Origin: Monoplex corrugatus
Taxonomy: Eukaryota > Mollusca > Gastropoda > Littorinimorpha > Ranellidae
Length of the DNA stretch: 27,500 nt
NCBI GenBank assembly: GCA_030674185.1
Contig: JAPXFY010000031.1
Location: forward strand, 45,328,486 to 45,355,985
Direction: 5' to 3'
In this document: one piece after another, positions 27,216 to 27,500 of the stretch
Layout: each line of letters opens with the position of its first letter
Numbering within the stretch: position 1 is the stretch's first letter
The notes under the pieces: model-generated
Seen by the model: the letters and a program-made list of their open reading frames with translations, nothing else
Database searches by the model: none
Told to the model about the DNA's origin: nothing
Translations under genes and position numbers: made by a program

Positions 27216-27500
27216 TCAGACAGAGCAGAACATAATACACACGGTGGGATTTCCCATCCCAGCGCATGTCCCTTGCTGGGAGCCGAGGTCAGATATCGTG
27301 AATCAGCCCAGGTGTTCATTTGCACGTGCCGATGTCTTGTGGCGGCTCTGGACAGGCCTGTCTCTTGACGTGTGATTCGCTGTTTCATTAACCTCAATTC
27401 GCCTCTCCGCTTCACCTTGATGCAGTTCTTTAAAAATCTGAATCTGACAGACACGCACACAGTTCATAAAGGTCAGTACAATTCAGAGCGCTCGCGCACA
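27216..27500. other. Unique sequence to the window edge
   Basis: No repeat or supported gene. A minus-strand frame of 144 codons (27026-27460) covers it but runs into the A-rich tract and shows no domain. Confidence 0.45.

Noticed and set aside
26984..27460. 144-codon minus-strand frame at the right edge
   Set aside because: About a third of it is translated A-rich repeat; the remainder shows no domain.

Overview
The window looks like a repeat-dominated, gene-poor stretch of a metazoan nuclear genome, most likely a marine gastropod or other mollusc. The reasons are (CA)n/(TG)n microsatellites everywhere, many decayed LINE fragments, a tRNA-derived SINE with a central region that resembles mollusc SINEs, fold-back elements, and no bacterial-type genes. 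The mollusc assignment is from memory of repeat families, not from a search. No intact protein-coding gene can be defended. Most long open frames are translations of simple repeats.

Layout. 1-3006: remnant of a dispersed repeat that runs straight into a 59-bp satellite; the satellite carries a 1176-bp higher-order duplication with a GC-rich spacer and then a 25-bp array. 3007-4377: unique DNA with one (TG)n tract. 4378-4906: a second, unrelated 59-bp array. 5200-7580: (TG)n tracts, a small fold-back sequence and a 0.6-kb non-coding element with terminal inverted repeats. 8245-8728 and 11557-12476: two truncated LINE copies of one family (three more lie at 15551, 16323 and 24295). 9064-11108: a decayed L2-like LINE. 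12477-14090: fold-back-family sequence expanding into a 23-bp array. 14491-15247: a SINE, then a single copy of the element that gave rise to the first satellite. 15286-16262: simple repeats and a 28-bp array. 17119-17554: a large fold-back element. 18005-19730: a 39-bp array. 20296-20421 and 22865-22981: two related exon-like sequences on the minus strand, one decayed. 20918-21953: a TGTGG-type array and a (GAT)n tract. 23312-24038: LINE C-terminal remnant followed by a long GAA tract. 24225-26560: a 64-bp array with an embedded LINE. 26624-27090: possible terminal exon and 3' UTR.

The main theme is conversion of dispersed elements into tandem arrays. At least two arrays (59 bp at 429, 23 bp at 12596) can be traced to recognisable single-copy or few-copy elements elsewhere in the same window. 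The LINE copies show insertion footprints: an 11-bp target duplication with a 5' inversion in one, and insertion into a satellite unit in another. The L2-like LINE and the SINE share a similar 3' tail, as expected of a LINE and the SINE it mobilises.
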